A stretch of DNA of 64,000 bases from CAVQWT01 sp963717705 (GCA_963717705.1 CAVQWT010000005.1:372001-436000); one strand, 5' to 3'. Positions 1-9,069 are shown, counted from the first letter of the stretch. Translations and numbers: made by a program. The notes: generated by a model from the sequence alone, not told the origin.

Positions 1-524
1 CCGGTCGGCGCGTAGACCGGCATCAGGAAGTCGTACTGCAACTCGTCGGCCTTCCAGCCCAGCAGCACCGGCACCACCGTCAGGTCGCCGATGCCGGACA
101 CGCTGTTCTGGATCTGCTTTCCGCCCAGCGCTGCCGAGTTTCCCGAGAGGGTGAGCCAGGTGTAGGGCAGGAACGCGGCGACGCTGTAATGGGCGCCGCC
201 GAGGACCGTCTGCTCGAAACTGTAACCACCGCCGAGCACCAGCGTGTTGGCATCCGCGTCCAGATTGGCGACGATCCCGGCCGCCGTGGGGACGCGCGCC
301 GAGGCGTCGCCCCGGTAGTTGATGTACATCGGCTTGACGAAGCCTCCGGGCGACGTCGGCGGCAGATCCACCAGCGTTGCATTGGCGCCCGGCATGATGT
401 GCGACGTGCCGCCTTCGCCGGCGAAGGCGACGGGGGATGCGGCAACGAGGACCGAGAGCGTCGTGGCCGCCAGCCACGACTTGCGGCAATGTGCCCGTCC
501 ATTGAACTTCGTTGGCTTCAGCAT
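1..524 (-). CDS. Outer-membrane MetA-pathway/SphA-like transporter, 3' end outside the window
   Basis: N-terminal 174 codons of a secreted beta-barrel-like protein; the rest lies beyond the left edge. The ATG at 524 follows an AGGAG about 10 nt upstream. The first ~35 residues form a signal peptide ending near SPVAFAGEGG. The mature start GEGGTSHIMPGAN resembles the Phenol_MetA_deg (SphA-like) outer-membrane family, whose members begin with a similar E-G-x-x-H-x-x-P-G motif and are thought to move hydrophobic substrates across the outer membrane. That assignment is family recollection from motif and layout, not a search. It is followed on the same strand by another barrel-like gene, so the two may be functionally paired. 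Substrate unknown. Confidence 0.6.
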   Translation of the reverse strand, partial: MLKPTKFNGRAHCRKSWLAATTLSVLVAASPVAFAGEGGTSHIMPGANATLVDLPPTSPGGFVKPMYINYRGDASARVPTAAGIVANLDADANTLVLGGGYSFEQTVLGGAHYSVAAFLPYTWLTLSGNSAALGGKQIQNSVSGIGDLTVVPVLLGWKADELQYDFLMPVYAPT

Positions 525-624
525 TCTGCGGAATCTCCTGTTTGAATCAGACCTTGCGCGAGCGTCGCACCACGACCGCTTACGATGGGTACCGGCAGGG
601 CGATGATGGCCACCTGTTTCGCCT

Positions 625-1464
625 TCACTGGGTCGGCAGCAGCAGCACGATGCCCGCCCGGAAGGTCCACTTCGGGTTGCCGTAATCGTTCTGGAAATCG
701 TAGTCGGCCTCGACGTTCGGGCGCCACTTGTGCCCGGCGAAGGTCACCACCTGGCCATAGTTCACACCCAGAGCGAGCGATGCCCAACGCGACTTCTCGG
801 TGTCGTAGACGAACGCGCTGTTGCCGAGCGACAGCGAGCGACCCTCGCCCAACTGGTAGCTGAAAATGGGCTGCAGGTTGACGAGGCCGACATCCGGCGC
901 ACTGCCGCTCCCCGCGAACGAGAAGAAGGACTGCGCGAACAGGCCCCAGTTGTATTGCTTCGAGGACGAATTGACGAAGCCCAGCGCGGGCCCCGCGGTC
1001 CACTTGTCGGTGGTGAGTCCGTCCTGCCCCGTCGGCAGCGTGCCCGAGATGCCGACGCCCCAGCGCCCCCACAGCTGGTTGAACACCATGAGGTCGAAGA
1101 CGGTGGTGTCGGCGAAGCCCGTCGCCCCGGACGGCGACGACGTGACGTAGGGCTGCGTGATGCGGAAGATGTGATTGGTGCTGCCGAGCGCAAAGGGAAT
1201 CGCCGCTCGGAACACGACCTGGTTGAGCGAGTCGTCGATACCGTGGAAGTTCGCCGTATACCAGTCGTTGAGCTGGAACGACATCAGCGACGCCGTGGGA
1301 TCGGTGGCCTGCGCAGCCAGATCCTCGACGCTGGTCGCCTGCTGGGCAAGGACGGGGGCCGCAGAGCCGATCGCGCATGCGGCCACCACCAGCGCCCGCG
1401 TCAGCGGCGTCGGTGTCTTCGACGGTGTCGGCAACGCTGACCGCAAATGGCCGCTGCAACTCAA
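625..1464 (-). CDS. Secreted outer-membrane beta-barrel-like protein, function unknown
   Basis: Codes for about 279 residues. I chose a TTG start at 1464 because a clean AGGAG sits 8 nt upstream (around 1472-1476); a longer frame from a TTG at 1506 has no such site. A signal peptide of about 40 residues ends near SAAPVLAQQA. The mature part alternates short hydrophobic and polar segments rich in Gly, Ser, Asn and aromatic residues and ends in a hydrophobic strand (AGIVLLLPTQ), all typical of outer-membrane barrels. I recognise no enzyme motif. It lies about 100 bp upstream of the SphA-like gene on the same strand and faces away from the LysR gene, so co-regulation by that regulator is plausible but unproven. 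Confidence 0.6.
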   Translation of the reverse strand: MSCSGHLRSALPTPSKTPTPLTRALVVAACAIGSAAPVLAQQATSVEDLAAQATDPTASLMSFQLNDWYTANFHGIDDSLNQVVFRAAIPFALGSTNHIFRITQPYVTSSPSGATGFADTTVFDLMVFNQLWGRWGVGISGTLPTGQDGLTTDKWTAGPALGFVNSSSKQYNWGLFAQSFFSFAGSGSAPDVGLVNLQPIFSYQLGEGRSLSLGNSAFVYDTEKSRWASLALGVNYGQVVTFAGHKWRPNVEADYDFQNDYGNPKWTFRAGIVLLLPTQ

Positions 1465-1892
1465 ATCGACTCTCCTGGGGCCGGATTCGGGGATTGCCGC
1501 TCGCAAACGTCAGCTTGGCGATGCAGGTATCGCATTCGGTGGTGCCTGCGCCCCGGGTCCGCGCCATCTGGCACGGACAACCGCGGAGCGTACGTGGTCA
1601 AGGCGACGGCGCCGATGCAGGTTGGTCACTAATTCATGCACCCGACGCATATCGACGCGCCCGCCCGGGAACCCTGCGGCGAAGCCGCGCACTCCAGTCC
1701 CCCTCCTCCCAGGCTCCGCAGGACGGCGCGGCCCAGGCTGGCGGGGCTCAGGCCCGCTCCCGCCGCCTGATCGGCGCCCTGGGCAGCATCTGATCGGATT
1801 CGATGCCGGCTGGCCAGCCGATCTGGCGTGATTGTCTTGGGCACATGCATGTGCTCCAATGACAGAAACGCACACATCCATAACCTCGACAC
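1465..1892. other. Divergent intergenic region between barrel gene and lysR
   Basis: A 428-bp gap without a convincing gene. It holds the promoters for the leftward barrel gene and the rightward LysR gene. The only strong structure is the perfect palindrome at 1841-1854. Reading frames here lack a ribosome-binding site and look like GC-rich noise. Confidence 0.5.
1841..1854. promoter_or_regulatory. Perfect 14-bp palindrome upstream of lysR
   Basis: GCACATGCATGTGC is a perfect inverted repeat ending 38 bp before the LysR start codon. LysR regulators commonly bind dyads in the divergent promoter they control, so this is a candidate autoregulatory operator. No binding data; inference from position and symmetry. 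Confidence 0.4.
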
Positions 1893-2843
1893 ATGTCTCT
1901 GCTGAACCGGGAGTTGGATTACTTCCTCGCCATCTGCGAGACGCGCAACCTCGGTCGCGCCGCCGAGACGCTTGGCGTGAGCCAGCCCGCCCTCACCCGG
2001 AGCTTGCAGCGGCTGGAGGCGCATTTCGGCGCCAAGCTCTTCGTACGTGCGCCGCGCGGCGTCGAGTTGACGTCGATCGGGACGGCACTTCGCGCCCGCG
2101 TCGACAGGGCCCGGATCACGCTCGACGACGCGGCGCGGGAGGTGGAACAACTGGGGGCCGGCAAGATCGGCAAGGTCCGCATCGGCGTGGGTCACACCCT
2201 CGTTCGCCTGGTCAGCCAAGCGCTCTTCCCGCGCTTCATCGTGGAACGTCCCGCCGCCCAGGTTCAATTTCATGTGGGCTTCAATGCGGAACTTTTCGGG
2301 CTGGTGCAGGCGGGCAACCTTGACTTCGCGGTGTGCGGCCTGCTCGAGACCGCGCCCAACCTGGAGTTTCGCGAACTCTTCGTCAGCGAACTGGCCATCG
2401 TCGTCCGCCAGGGTCACCCCCTGACCGAAATCGAGAGCCCGACGATCCGTGATCTCGCCGCGTTTCGCAGCGCCGCCCCAAGCGCCGGCGTACCTGCGCG
2501 GCAGCTGGTGGAAGCGCAGCTCGCCAAACATGGCTTCGGTGACCGGATGCACGCCGTCGAGAGCAATTCCTGGGAGGCGATCCTCGACGCGGTCGCCACC
2601 ACGGACCTGTTCAGCCTGGCGCCGCGCACGGAGGTCCTTCGCCAGGCAAGGACCCGGCAGTTGGTAGCGATCACCATTCCCGAAATCGACATCCATCCGC
2701 GAAACGGAGTCATCACCCGGAACGACGCCTACCTGTCTCCGCTCGCCAACCGGGCAATCGAGCTGGTCGAACTCGCATTCGCCGACCAGGTGCACGATCA
2801 GGATGCGCAAAGTGCGCGCGCTCCGAAGGCGGCGGCGCGCTGA
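1893..2843 (+). CDS. LysR-family transcriptional regulator
   Basis: A 316-residue protein of normal LysR length. Residues ~1-65 form the winged helix-turn-helix with the typical pattern AAETLGVSQPALTRSLQRLE followed by LGAKLF-like FGAKLFVRAPRGVELT. Residues ~90-300 are the substrate-binding-like effector domain, with conserved VRIGVGHTL and AIVVRQGHPL strands. It likely binds a small ligand and controls the adjacent MFS gene, 27 bp downstream on the same strand, and/or the divergent outer-membrane genes. The effector cannot be told from sequence. A palindrome at 1841-1854 may be its operator. Confidence 0.92.
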   Translation: MSLLNRELDYFLAICETRNLGRAAETLGVSQPALTRSLQRLEAHFGAKLFVRAPRGVELTSIGTALRARVDRARITLDDAAREVEQLGAGKIGKVRIGVGHTLVRLVSQALFPRFIVERPAAQVQFHVGFNAELFGLVQAGNLDFAVCGLLETAPNLEFRELFVSELAIVVRQGHPLTEIESPTIRDLAAFRSAAPSAGVPARQLVEAQLAKHGFGDRMHAVESNSWEAILDAVATTDLFSLAPRTEVLRQARTRQLVAITIPEIDIHPRNGVITRNDAYLSPLANRAIELVELAFADQVHDQDAQSARAPKAAAR

Positions 2844-2870
2844 CCCGCCGACGCGTCCGCCTTCTGCCCC

Positions 2871-4145
2871 ATGATCGTTGCCGCACCTGTGCCGGCCGCG
2901 ACGACGCGCCGCCCGCTGGCGTCGTGGATCGTCTACGACATGGCGGCACACGGCTATACGCTGATGGTGTCCGGCGTCGCGTACCCGGTGTACTTCGCAA
3001 CGGTGGTCGCCGCAGGTCGCGGCAACACGGACATGCTCTGGTCGATCGCGCTTGGGCTGCCACTGGTCACGGCCGGCGTCCTGGGACCCCTGATCGGCGC
3101 ACTCGCCGATGCGACGGGACGAAGACGCGCGCTTCTTGCCGCAGCGACCCTCGCGTGCAGCGCAGCGACGGCGCTGCTCGTTTTCGTCGGCGCCGGCGAC
3201 GTCGCACTGGGCATCGTCCTCTTTGCAGTGGCGCACCTCGCGCACCTGCTGGCGACCAGCCTGTACAACTCCTACCTGCCCCTGATCGCAGCGCCGAATC
3301 GCCTGGCCCGCATCTCCGGGATTGCCTGGGGCCTGTCCTACCTGGGAAGCGTTGCGGTTTTCGTGCTCTGCCTGCCCTTCACGCGCGACGGCCTCGCCCC
3401 CGCCAACGTGCAGCAGTTCACCGGCACCTTCCTCGTCGCCGGCGCGTTCCTTGCCGTCATCGGGCTGCCCGCCGTCATCGGCCTGCCGCAAACCGCGCGG
3501 CAATACGCGGCGGATGGGGAGCCAGGCCCGTACCGCCGCATCGCGTCGACGATCCGCGGCTGGCGACGCGATTGGAATGTGCCAAGGCTCCTGCTCGCCT
3601 ACTACCTCGTCAATGACGGCGTCGTCACCGCCGTCTTCTTCACCGCGCTCACCTTTCGCAAGACCTACGGAATGGGCGTGCAGGAGATACTGGGCTTGTC
3701 GCTGCTGCTGCAACTGGTCGCCATTCCCGCGACGATCTTCTTCGGGTGGCTTGGCGGGCGGTGGTCGCAACGCGGCGCGCTCAACGTCGCGATCGTGCTG
3801 TGGATCGCGGTGCTGATGCTGATGGCCACGGCCGATGGCCTCAACGGCGCCATCGCGGTCACCGTGTCCCTGGGCGTCGTCCTCGGCTCGACGCAGAGCC
3901 TGTTCCGCAGTCTCTTCGCCGGGTTTGTCCCGCTCGACCGCGCCTCCGAGTATTTCGGCTTCCACGCGCTGGTGGGTCGCGCGTCGGCGGCCCTGGGGCC
4001 GCTCACCTTCGGCCTGGTCAGCGCCTGGACGGGCAGCCAGCGGATCGCAATGGCGTCGCTCGCCGTGTTCTTCATCGCCGGAGGCGTCATGCTGGCGTTC
4101 GTGCGCACCCCGCGGCGGGTCGAACCCGGGCTGCAACGTCGCTGA
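2871..4145 (+). CDS. UMF1-type major facilitator transporter
   Basis: A 424-residue integral membrane protein with about 12 hydrophobic segments. The N-terminus (LASWIVYDMAAHGYTLMV) and the loop GPLIGALADATGRRRALL match the UMF1 (Atg22-like) branch of the major facilitator superfamily; the D-x-x-G-R-R signature lies between helices 2 and 3. It starts 27 bp after the LysR gene and is probably cotranscribed with it. Such regulator-transporter pairs usually handle an aromatic or amphipathic compound, and two outer-membrane barrels stand on the other side, but the cargo is unknown. Confidence 0.8.
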   Translation: MIVAAPVPAATTRRPLASWIVYDMAAHGYTLMVSGVAYPVYFATVVAAGRGNTDMLWSIALGLPLVTAGVLGPLIGALADATGRRRALLAAATLACSAATALLVFVGAGDVALGIVLFAVAHLAHLLATSLYNSYLPLIAAPNRLARISGIAWGLSYLGSVAVFVLCLPFTRDGLAPANVQQFTGTFLVAGAFLAVIGLPAVIGLPQTARQYAADGEPGPYRRIASTIRGWRRDWNVPRLLLAYYLVNDGVVTAVFFTALTFRKTYGMGVQEILGLSLLLQLVAIPATIFFGWLGGRWSQRGALNVAIVLWIAVLMLMATADGLNGAIAVTVSLGVVLGSTQSLFRSLFAGFVPLDRASEYFGFHALVGRASAALGPLTFGLVSAWTGSQRIAMASLAVFFIAGGVMLAFVRTPRRVEPGLQRR

Positions 4146-4330
4146 TCGCGCTCGGCGGGACGCAGCCGGAGCGAGGGGTCGACGGCGAGGAACTCGACAC
4201 TGCGCCGACGACTGCACGCCACGCGGCTGCGTCCAGTGCCATTGCGGGCACCCGCCGACGCAACTCGCGCCCCCAAAGTGGCCGGGGCCTTCAAGTGCCC
4301 TGATGCGGGTCCGGCACCTGCGGCGGAAAT

Positions 4331-4360
4331 GAAAAACCCCGCCACGCGGGCGGGGTTTCC
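4331..4360 (-). terminator. Rho-independent terminator of the ComEA-like gene
   Basis: Read on the minus strand, AAACCCCGCC and GGCGGGGTTT pair around a 5-nt loop and run into five T residues. It lies about 20 bp after the stop codon of the ComEA-like gene. Confidence 0.85.
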
Positions 4361-4382
4361 TCGACGCAGCTTACTGCCGGCC

Positions 4383-5210
4383 TTACTTCTTCGGCGCGGC
4401 TTCCTTGGCCTTGGCTTCCTTGTCGGCCTTCGCCTTCGCGTCCTTGGCTTCCTTGTCGGCCTTCGCCTTCGCGGCCTTCTCATCGGCGGCCTTGGCCTTG
4501 GCTTCCTTGTCGGCCTTCGCCTTTGCGGCCTTCTCGTCGGCGGCCTTGGCCTTGGCTTCCTTGTCGGCCTTCGCCTTCGCGGCCTTGTCGTCCGCCGCCT
4601 TCGTCTTGGCTTCCTTGTCGGCCTTGGCCTTCGCGGCCTTGTCGTCCGCCGCCTTCGCCTTGGCTTCCTTGTCGGCAGCCGCCTTCTCGGCCTTGGCATC
4701 GCCAGCCTTCACCGGCTTGTCGGCGGCCTTCGCATCGGCAGCCTTCGCCGCCTTGTCCGCGGCCTTCGCGTCGGCAGCCTTCGCCGGCGCCGCGGCAGGA
4801 GCGGCCTTCGGCGCCTCGGCCTTGGCGGGCGTCGCCGGGGCGGCCGGGGCCGCCTTCGGCGCCTCTGCCTTGGTCGGCGCGGCCGGAGCGGCCGGTGCGG
4901 CCGGGGCTGCCTTCGGCGTTTCGGCCTTGGCCGGCGTGGCTGCCGCCGGGACGCGCGTGGCGCCCGAGACGGCGATGTCGCCCTTGATGTTCTGGAAGGT
5001 GACGTCGCCGACGCCGCTGACGTCCTTGATCCCCTCGATCGACTTGAACGGGCCGTTGGCCTTGCGGTAGTCGATGATCGCCTGCGCCTTGACCGGCCCG
5101 ATGCCGTTCAGCGCCTCGAGCTCTTCCTTGGTCGCGGTGTTGATGTTGATGGCCGCGAGTGCCGCGCCGGAAAAGAACAACGCGGCGATGAAAAACAGCA
5201 ACTTCTTCAT
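4383..5210 (-). CDS. ComEA-like helix-hairpin-helix protein with long Ala/Lys/Pro tail
   Basis: A 275-residue exported protein. Residues 1-19 are a signal peptide (LFFIAALFFSGAALAA). Residues ~20-80 are a ComEA-type helix-hairpin-helix domain: ININTATKEELEALNGIGP, then KAQAIIDYRK and a second hairpin at VSGVGDV. Such domains bind DNA non-specifically, and in competence systems ComEA holds incoming DNA in the periplasm. Most short ComEA-like proteins stop near residue 100. Here residues ~90-275 form a low-complexity tail: first APK/PAA-rich, then four near-identical 18-residue units (179-250) of charged Ala/Lys/Asp/Glu, like histone-H1 or AlgP tails. GGGAGA lies just before the ATG. It follows hldD on the same strand and has its own terminator. 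Confidence 0.85.
   Translation of the reverse strand: MKKLLFFIAALFFSGAALAAININTATKEELEALNGIGPVKAQAIIDYRKANGPFKSIEGIKDVSGVGDVTFQNIKGDIAVSGATRVPAAATPAKAETPKAAPAAPAAPAAPTKAEAPKAAPAAPATPAKAEAPKAAPAAAPAKAADAKAADKAAKAADAKAADKPVKAGDAKAEKAAADKEAKAKAADDKAAKAKADKEAKTKAADDKAAKAKADKEAKAKAADEKAAKAKADKEAKAKAADEKAAKAKADKEAKDAKAKADKEAKAKEAAPKK
4461..4676 (-). repeat. Four in-frame 54-bp tandem repeats in the ComEA-like tail
   Basis: Four consecutive 54-bp units encode the 18-residue motif ADKEAKAKAAD(D/E)KAAKAK, residues 179-250. They differ only by a few substitutions such as A to T and D to E. Degenerate partial copies continue to the C-terminus. Expansion or contraction by slippage or recombination would keep the frame. 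Confidence 0.9.
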
Positions 5211-5270
5211 GAACTTCTCCCTGGTTGGACGGTGTGCTGCCGCTCTTGTCGGCGGTCGGGCGCGCGAATA

Positions 5271-6278
5271 CTACGCCCCCCCGCCGGCGTCAGCAAGCAA
5301 GGCATCAACGTACCGGGGCACGCCTTCGTTGACCGGCGTGGTCGGAATGCGGCATCCCGCCGCACGCAGCCGCGTCAGGTCAGCCTCGGTGAAGCTCTGG
5401 TACTTGCCGACCAGCGCCGGCGGGAACGGCACGTAGCGGATGGCGCCGGCGTCGACCAGCGCCTCCAGCGTTTCCGCCGGCTGCCCCGCGGCGGCGCGGA
5501 CGGCGTTGATGGTCGCGACCGCGACGTCGTTGAACGTCGCCGCACGGCCGCTGCCCAGGTTGAAGATGCCGCTGCGCCCGGGGTGGTCGAGGAAGTCGAG
5601 ATTGACCCTGACGACGTCGTCGATGAACACGAAGTCGCGGCGCTGCTCCCCGGCGGCGTAGCCGTCGGAGCCTTCGAACACCCGCACGTGGCCGTCGTTG
5701 CGGTACTGGTGGAAGAAGTGGAACGCCACCGACGCCATCCGTCCCTTGTGCTGCTCGCGCGGGCCGTAGACGTTGAAGTAGCGGAAACCGGCGATCGGCG
5801 CCGTGCGGTCCGGCAGCACGCGCCGGACGTACTGGTCGAACAGGAACTTCGAGTAGCCGTAGACGTTGAGCGGCGACTCGAGCGCGCGCTCCTCGCGGAA
5901 AGCCGCGCCGCCGCCGTAGACCGACGCGCTGGACGCATACAGGAACGGCACGTCGTTGTTCTGGCACCACTCGAGCAGCGACACCGAGTAGCGGTAGTTG
6001 TTGCGCATCATGTAGCGCCCGTCGGTCTCCATCGTGTCCGAGCACGCGCCCTGGTGCAGCACCGCGCCGATGTCGTCGTCGAAATCGCCCTCGGCGAGCC
6101 GGACGAGGAATTCGTCCTTGTCGACGAAGTCGGCGATCTCGCAGTCGACGAGGTTGCGGAACTTGTCGGCGCGCGCGAGGTTGTCGACGGCGATAATCGC
6201 GTTGTCGCCCCGCGCATTGAGCGCCTTGACCAGGTTGGCGCCGACGAAGCCGGCGGCGCCGGTGACGACCGTGTACAC
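5271..6278 (-). CDS. hldD: ADP-L-glycero-D-manno-heptose 6-epimerase
   Basis: A 335-residue NAD(P)-dependent short-chain epimerase that converts ADP-D-glycero-manno-heptose to the L-glycero form, the last step of heptose supply for the lipopolysaccharide inner core; it acts in the cytosol. Residues ~3-16 are the Rossmann loop VTGAAGFVGANLV. The catalytic set is visible as SSASVYGGG and YGYSKFLFDQ (Y-x3-K). Conserved RYFNVYGPRE and GRMASVAFH follow, as in HldD/RfaD. I use the GTG at 6278; no ATG fits upstream. Length is near the ~310-330 norm. The ComEA-like gene follows and alr precedes it by about 30 bp on the same strand. Confidence 0.93.
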   Translation of the reverse strand: MYTVVTGAAGFVGANLVKALNARGDNAIIAVDNLARADKFRNLVDCEIADFVDKDEFLVRLAEGDFDDDIGAVLHQGACSDTMETDGRYMMRNNYRYSVSLLEWCQNNDVPFLYASSASVYGGGAAFREERALESPLNVYGYSKFLFDQYVRRVLPDRTAPIAGFRYFNVYGPREQHKGRMASVAFHFFHQYRNDGHVRVFEGSDGYAAGEQRRDFVFIDDVVRVNLDFLDHPGRSGIFNLGSGRAATFNDVAVATINAVRAAAGQPAETLEALVDAGAIRYVPFPPALVGKYQSFTEADLTRLRAAGCRIPTTPVNEGVPRYVDALLADAGGGA

Positions 6279-6307
6279 GATGGAATTCCCGTGGTTGGTT
6301 GCGTGGT

Positions 6308-7402
6308 TCAGAAGTGGAGGTCGACCGCGCCGACGCGCGTGGTGACGAAGGGAACGCGCGGCGCCACCGCGCACAGCAGCTCGTAGCCGACGGTGGCGGC
6401 CGCCGCGGCGACGTCGTCGACCGGCAGGCCCTCGCCCCACAGCACAACGGGGCTGCCGACCCGCGCCTCGGGCACCTCGGACAGGTCGACGGTGATCAGG
6501 TCCATCGACACCCGGCCCGCGAGGCGCACCTTGCGGCCGCAGACCAGCGCCGGCGTGCCGTTCGGCGCGTGGCGCGGATAGCCGTCGGCGTAGCCGCAGG
6601 CGACGACGCCGATCCGGTGCGCGCGCGACGCGACGTAGCCGCCGCCGTAGCCGACCGCGTCGTTGGCCTTGAGCTCCTGGACGGCGATGAGCTCGGAGCG
6701 CAGCGTCATCACCGGGCGGACGCCGATCATCTCGGCGGTGTCGTAGGGAAACGGCGTCGCGCCGTACAGCATGATTCCGGGCCGGACGAATTCGCCGCCG
6801 ACCTCGGCGTAGCGGATGACGCCCGCCGAATTGGCGAGCGATCGCGGATACGGCAGGCCGCGGCAGGCGGACTCGAACACCGCGAGCTGCTCCTTCAGCC
6901 CATCCTCGTCCTCGGCGCGCGCGAAGTGGGTCATCAGCCGGATCGCCGCCACGGATTCGCAACTCGACAGGCGCTCGGCCACCGCGGCGACGTCGCCGGG
7001 CTTGAGTCCCAGCCGGTTCATGCCGGTGTTGACCTTGAGAAAGACCTCGACCGGCCGCGGCAGCCGCGCCGTTTCCAGCATCCGCGCCTGCGCGTCGTCG
7101 TGGACCACGGTGGCAAGTCGCCGCGCGGAGATCTCCGGCAGTTCCGAGGCCTCGAAGAACCCCTCGAGCAGCAGGATCCTGCGGCTGAACCGGGCCTCGC
7201 GCAGCGACACGGCGGCGTCGAGTTCGAGCAGGGCCAGCCCGTCCGCGTCGGCCAGCGCCGGCAGCACCCGCGCCAGCCCGTGCCCGTAGGCGTTGGCCTT
7301 CACCACGGCCAGCATCTGCGCGCCCGGCGCGCAGGCGCGGACGCGCGCGACGTTGCCCTCCAGCGCCGCCAGGTTGACCTGGGCGTAGAGCGGGCGGGTC
7401 AT
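6308..7402 (-). CDS. alr: Alanine racemase
   Basis: A 364-residue fold-type III PLP enzyme that interconverts L- and D-alanine for peptidoglycan. The PLP lysine is K35 in LAVVKANAYGHG. The catalytic tyrosine lies in the NDAVGYGGGYVAS segment near the middle, and GRVSMDLITVDLS near the C-terminus is the other family signature. The ATG at 7402 gives the usual N-terminus MTRPLYAQVNL; a GTG two codons earlier is possible. It is divergent from lplT and lies just upstream of hldD. Confidence 0.95.
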   Translation of the reverse strand: MTRPLYAQVNLAALEGNVARVRACAPGAQMLAVVKANAYGHGLARVLPALADADGLALLELDAAVSLREARFSRRILLLEGFFEASELPEISARRLATVVHDDAQARMLETARLPRPVEVFLKVNTGMNRLGLKPGDVAAVAERLSSCESVAAIRLMTHFARAEDEDGLKEQLAVFESACRGLPYPRSLANSAGVIRYAEVGGEFVRPGIMLYGATPFPYDTAEMIGVRPVMTLRSELIAVQELKANDAVGYGGGYVASRAHRIGVVACGYADGYPRHAPNGTPALVCGRKVRLAGRVSMDLITVDLSEVPEARVGSPVVLWGEGLPVDDVAAAAATVGYELLCAVAPRVPFVTTRVGAVDLHF

Positions 7403-7668
7403 CGGCACCCCGCCGGCGGGCGGCTTCGCGGCGCTGCGCAGAGGGTCTCGCGACCGAGGTCGGCGGGGATTTGTCGCGGAAGCAAGGCGGCGGCCATCCT
7501 GGGGTCTGCGGCATCCGGCGGACGCGGGGGCGCGGTCCGGGCCGGCGCGCCCGAGTCCCGTAACATGGTATAAAGCCGCGGGACGCGGGTGCGCCGCGCA
7601 TGATTATAACCATGGCCCGCCGCCCGACCCGCGCCTTCGCCGGCGCACGTGCCGAACGCTAAGGTCCG

Positions 7669-9024
7669 ATGAAGCCCGGCTTCTACACCATCATGGCGGC
7701 GCAGTTCTTCAGCTCGCTCGCCGACAACGCGCTGCTCGTCGCCGCGATCGCCCTGCTGCGGTCGCTGTCGGAACCGGCGTGGATGGCCCCGGCGCTGAAG
7801 CAGAGCTTCGTCGTTTCCTACGTGCTGCTGGCGCCGCTGGTCGGCGCGTTCGCCGACTCGATGCCCAAGGGCCGGGTGATGCTGATCACCAACGGCATCA
7901 AGGTCGTCGGCTGCACGCTGATGCTGTTCACCCTCCATCCGCTGCTCGCCTACGCCGTCGTCGGCTTCGGCGCGGCCGCCTACTCCCCCGCCAAGTACGG
8001 CATCCTGACCGAGCTGCTGCCGCCGCAGCAGCTGGTCGTCGCCAACGGCTGGATCGAGGGCACGACGGTGACGTCGATCATCCTCGGCGTGCTGATGGGC
8101 GGCCTGCTCGTCAGCCCCCAGGTTTCGAACGCGCTGCTGGGCTTCGACATCCCCCGCTTCGACACCGGCATCGACACTCCGCCCGAGGCCGCGATCTCCG
8201 TGATCATGATCTTCTACGTCATCGCGGCGGGGTTCAACTGGTTCATCCCGGACACCGGTGTCGACCACAGGATGGTCAGCCGCAACCCGATCCACCTGAT
8301 CCGCGAGTTCGCGCACTGCAACAAGCTGCTGTGGAAGGACCGCCTCGGCCAGATCTCGCTCGCGACCACGACGCTGTTCTGGGGCGCCGGCGCGACGCTG
8401 CAGTTCATCGTCATCGACTGGGCGGCGAAGGCGCTGGGCTTCAACCTGTCGCAGTCGTCGTATCTGCAGGGTGTCGTCGCCGTCGGCATCGCCGTCGGCG
8501 CGGTGCTGGCGGCCAGGCTGATCTCGCTGCGCGGATCGGTCAAGGTGCTGCCGATCGGCATCGCCATGGGCGTGATCGTGATGTCGATGATCTTCGTCAC
8601 GACCCTGCCGGTCGCGATCGTGCTGATGGTCGCGGTCGGCGCCTGCGCCGGCTTCTTCGTGGTGCCGATGAACGCCCTGCTCCAGCACCGCGGCCACGTG
8701 CTGATGGGCGCGGGGCACTCGATCGCGGTCCAGAACTTCAACGAGAACATCGGCGTGCTGGCGATGGTCGGCCTGTACGCGCTGATGGTGAAGGGCGGGC
8801 TCGACGTCAACACCGCCATCGTGATCTTCGGTCTCACCGTCGCCGGGTGCATGACGCTGGTGCGCCTGCGGCACGTGATGAACCAGCGCCAGGGTGACTC
8901 GCTGCACCTCATCGGCATGGAAAAGCCCGAGCACGGGCATGGCGCCGCGCCGGGCGCCAGGCCGGCGCCGGCGGCGACGGGCCAGCCGGCCCGCGGCACG
9001 CCGGACGACGGCCACTCGGACTGA
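7669..9024 (+). CDS. lplT: Lysophospholipid transporter LplT
   Basis: A 451-residue inner-membrane MFS protein with about 12 transmembrane segments. It matches LplT, which flips lysophospholipids inward for re-acylation. Characteristic pieces are GFYTIMAAQFFSSLADNALL at the N-terminus, AAYSPAKYGILTELLP near residue 110 and NWFIPDTG around residue 195. The extra C-terminal tail after residue ~420 is Pro/Ala-rich and probably disordered. In enterobacteria LplT stands beside the acyltransferase Aas; no aas is seen here. The divergent alr-lplT arrangement is one I associate with betaproteobacteria. Confidence 0.9.
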   Translation: MKPGFYTIMAAQFFSSLADNALLVAAIALLRSLSEPAWMAPALKQSFVVSYVLLAPLVGAFADSMPKGRVMLITNGIKVVGCTLMLFTLHPLLAYAVVGFGAAAYSPAKYGILTELLPPQQLVVANGWIEGTTVTSIILGVLMGGLLVSPQVSNALLGFDIPRFDTGIDTPPEAAISVIMIFYVIAAGFNWFIPDTGVDHRMVSRNPIHLIREFAHCNKLLWKDRLGQISLATTTLFWGAGATLQFIVIDWAAKALGFNLSQSSYLQGVVAVGIAVGAVLAARLISLRGSVKVLPIGIAMGVIVMSMIFVTTLPVAIVLMVAVGACAGFFVVPMNALLQHRGHVLMGAGHSIAVQNFNENIGVLAMVGLYALMVKGGLDVNTAIVIFGLTVAGCMTLVRLRHVMNQRQGDSLHLIGMEKPEHGHGAAPGARPAPAATGQPARGTPDDGHSD

Positions 9025-9069
9025 CGAGAGGAATCGACGCGCCGGCTCCGGCGCGAGCACCCGGGGCCG

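Noticed and set aside
1629..4217. 862-codon minus-strand frame opposite the LysR and MFS genes
   Set aside because: It is a GC-rich shadow with Arg/Gln/Asp-rich, non-domain sequence and covers two well-supported genes on the other strand.
7561..7612. TATAAA and TATAAT-like -10 boxes between alr and lplT
   Set aside because: The -10-like sequences exist on both strands but no -35 box at usual spacing supports a specific promoter call.
5271..7613. A single long frame that would fuse an alr-opposed N-terminus to hldD
   Set aside because: The N-terminal 440 codons are an out-of-frame shadow of alr; the hldD start fits at 6278.
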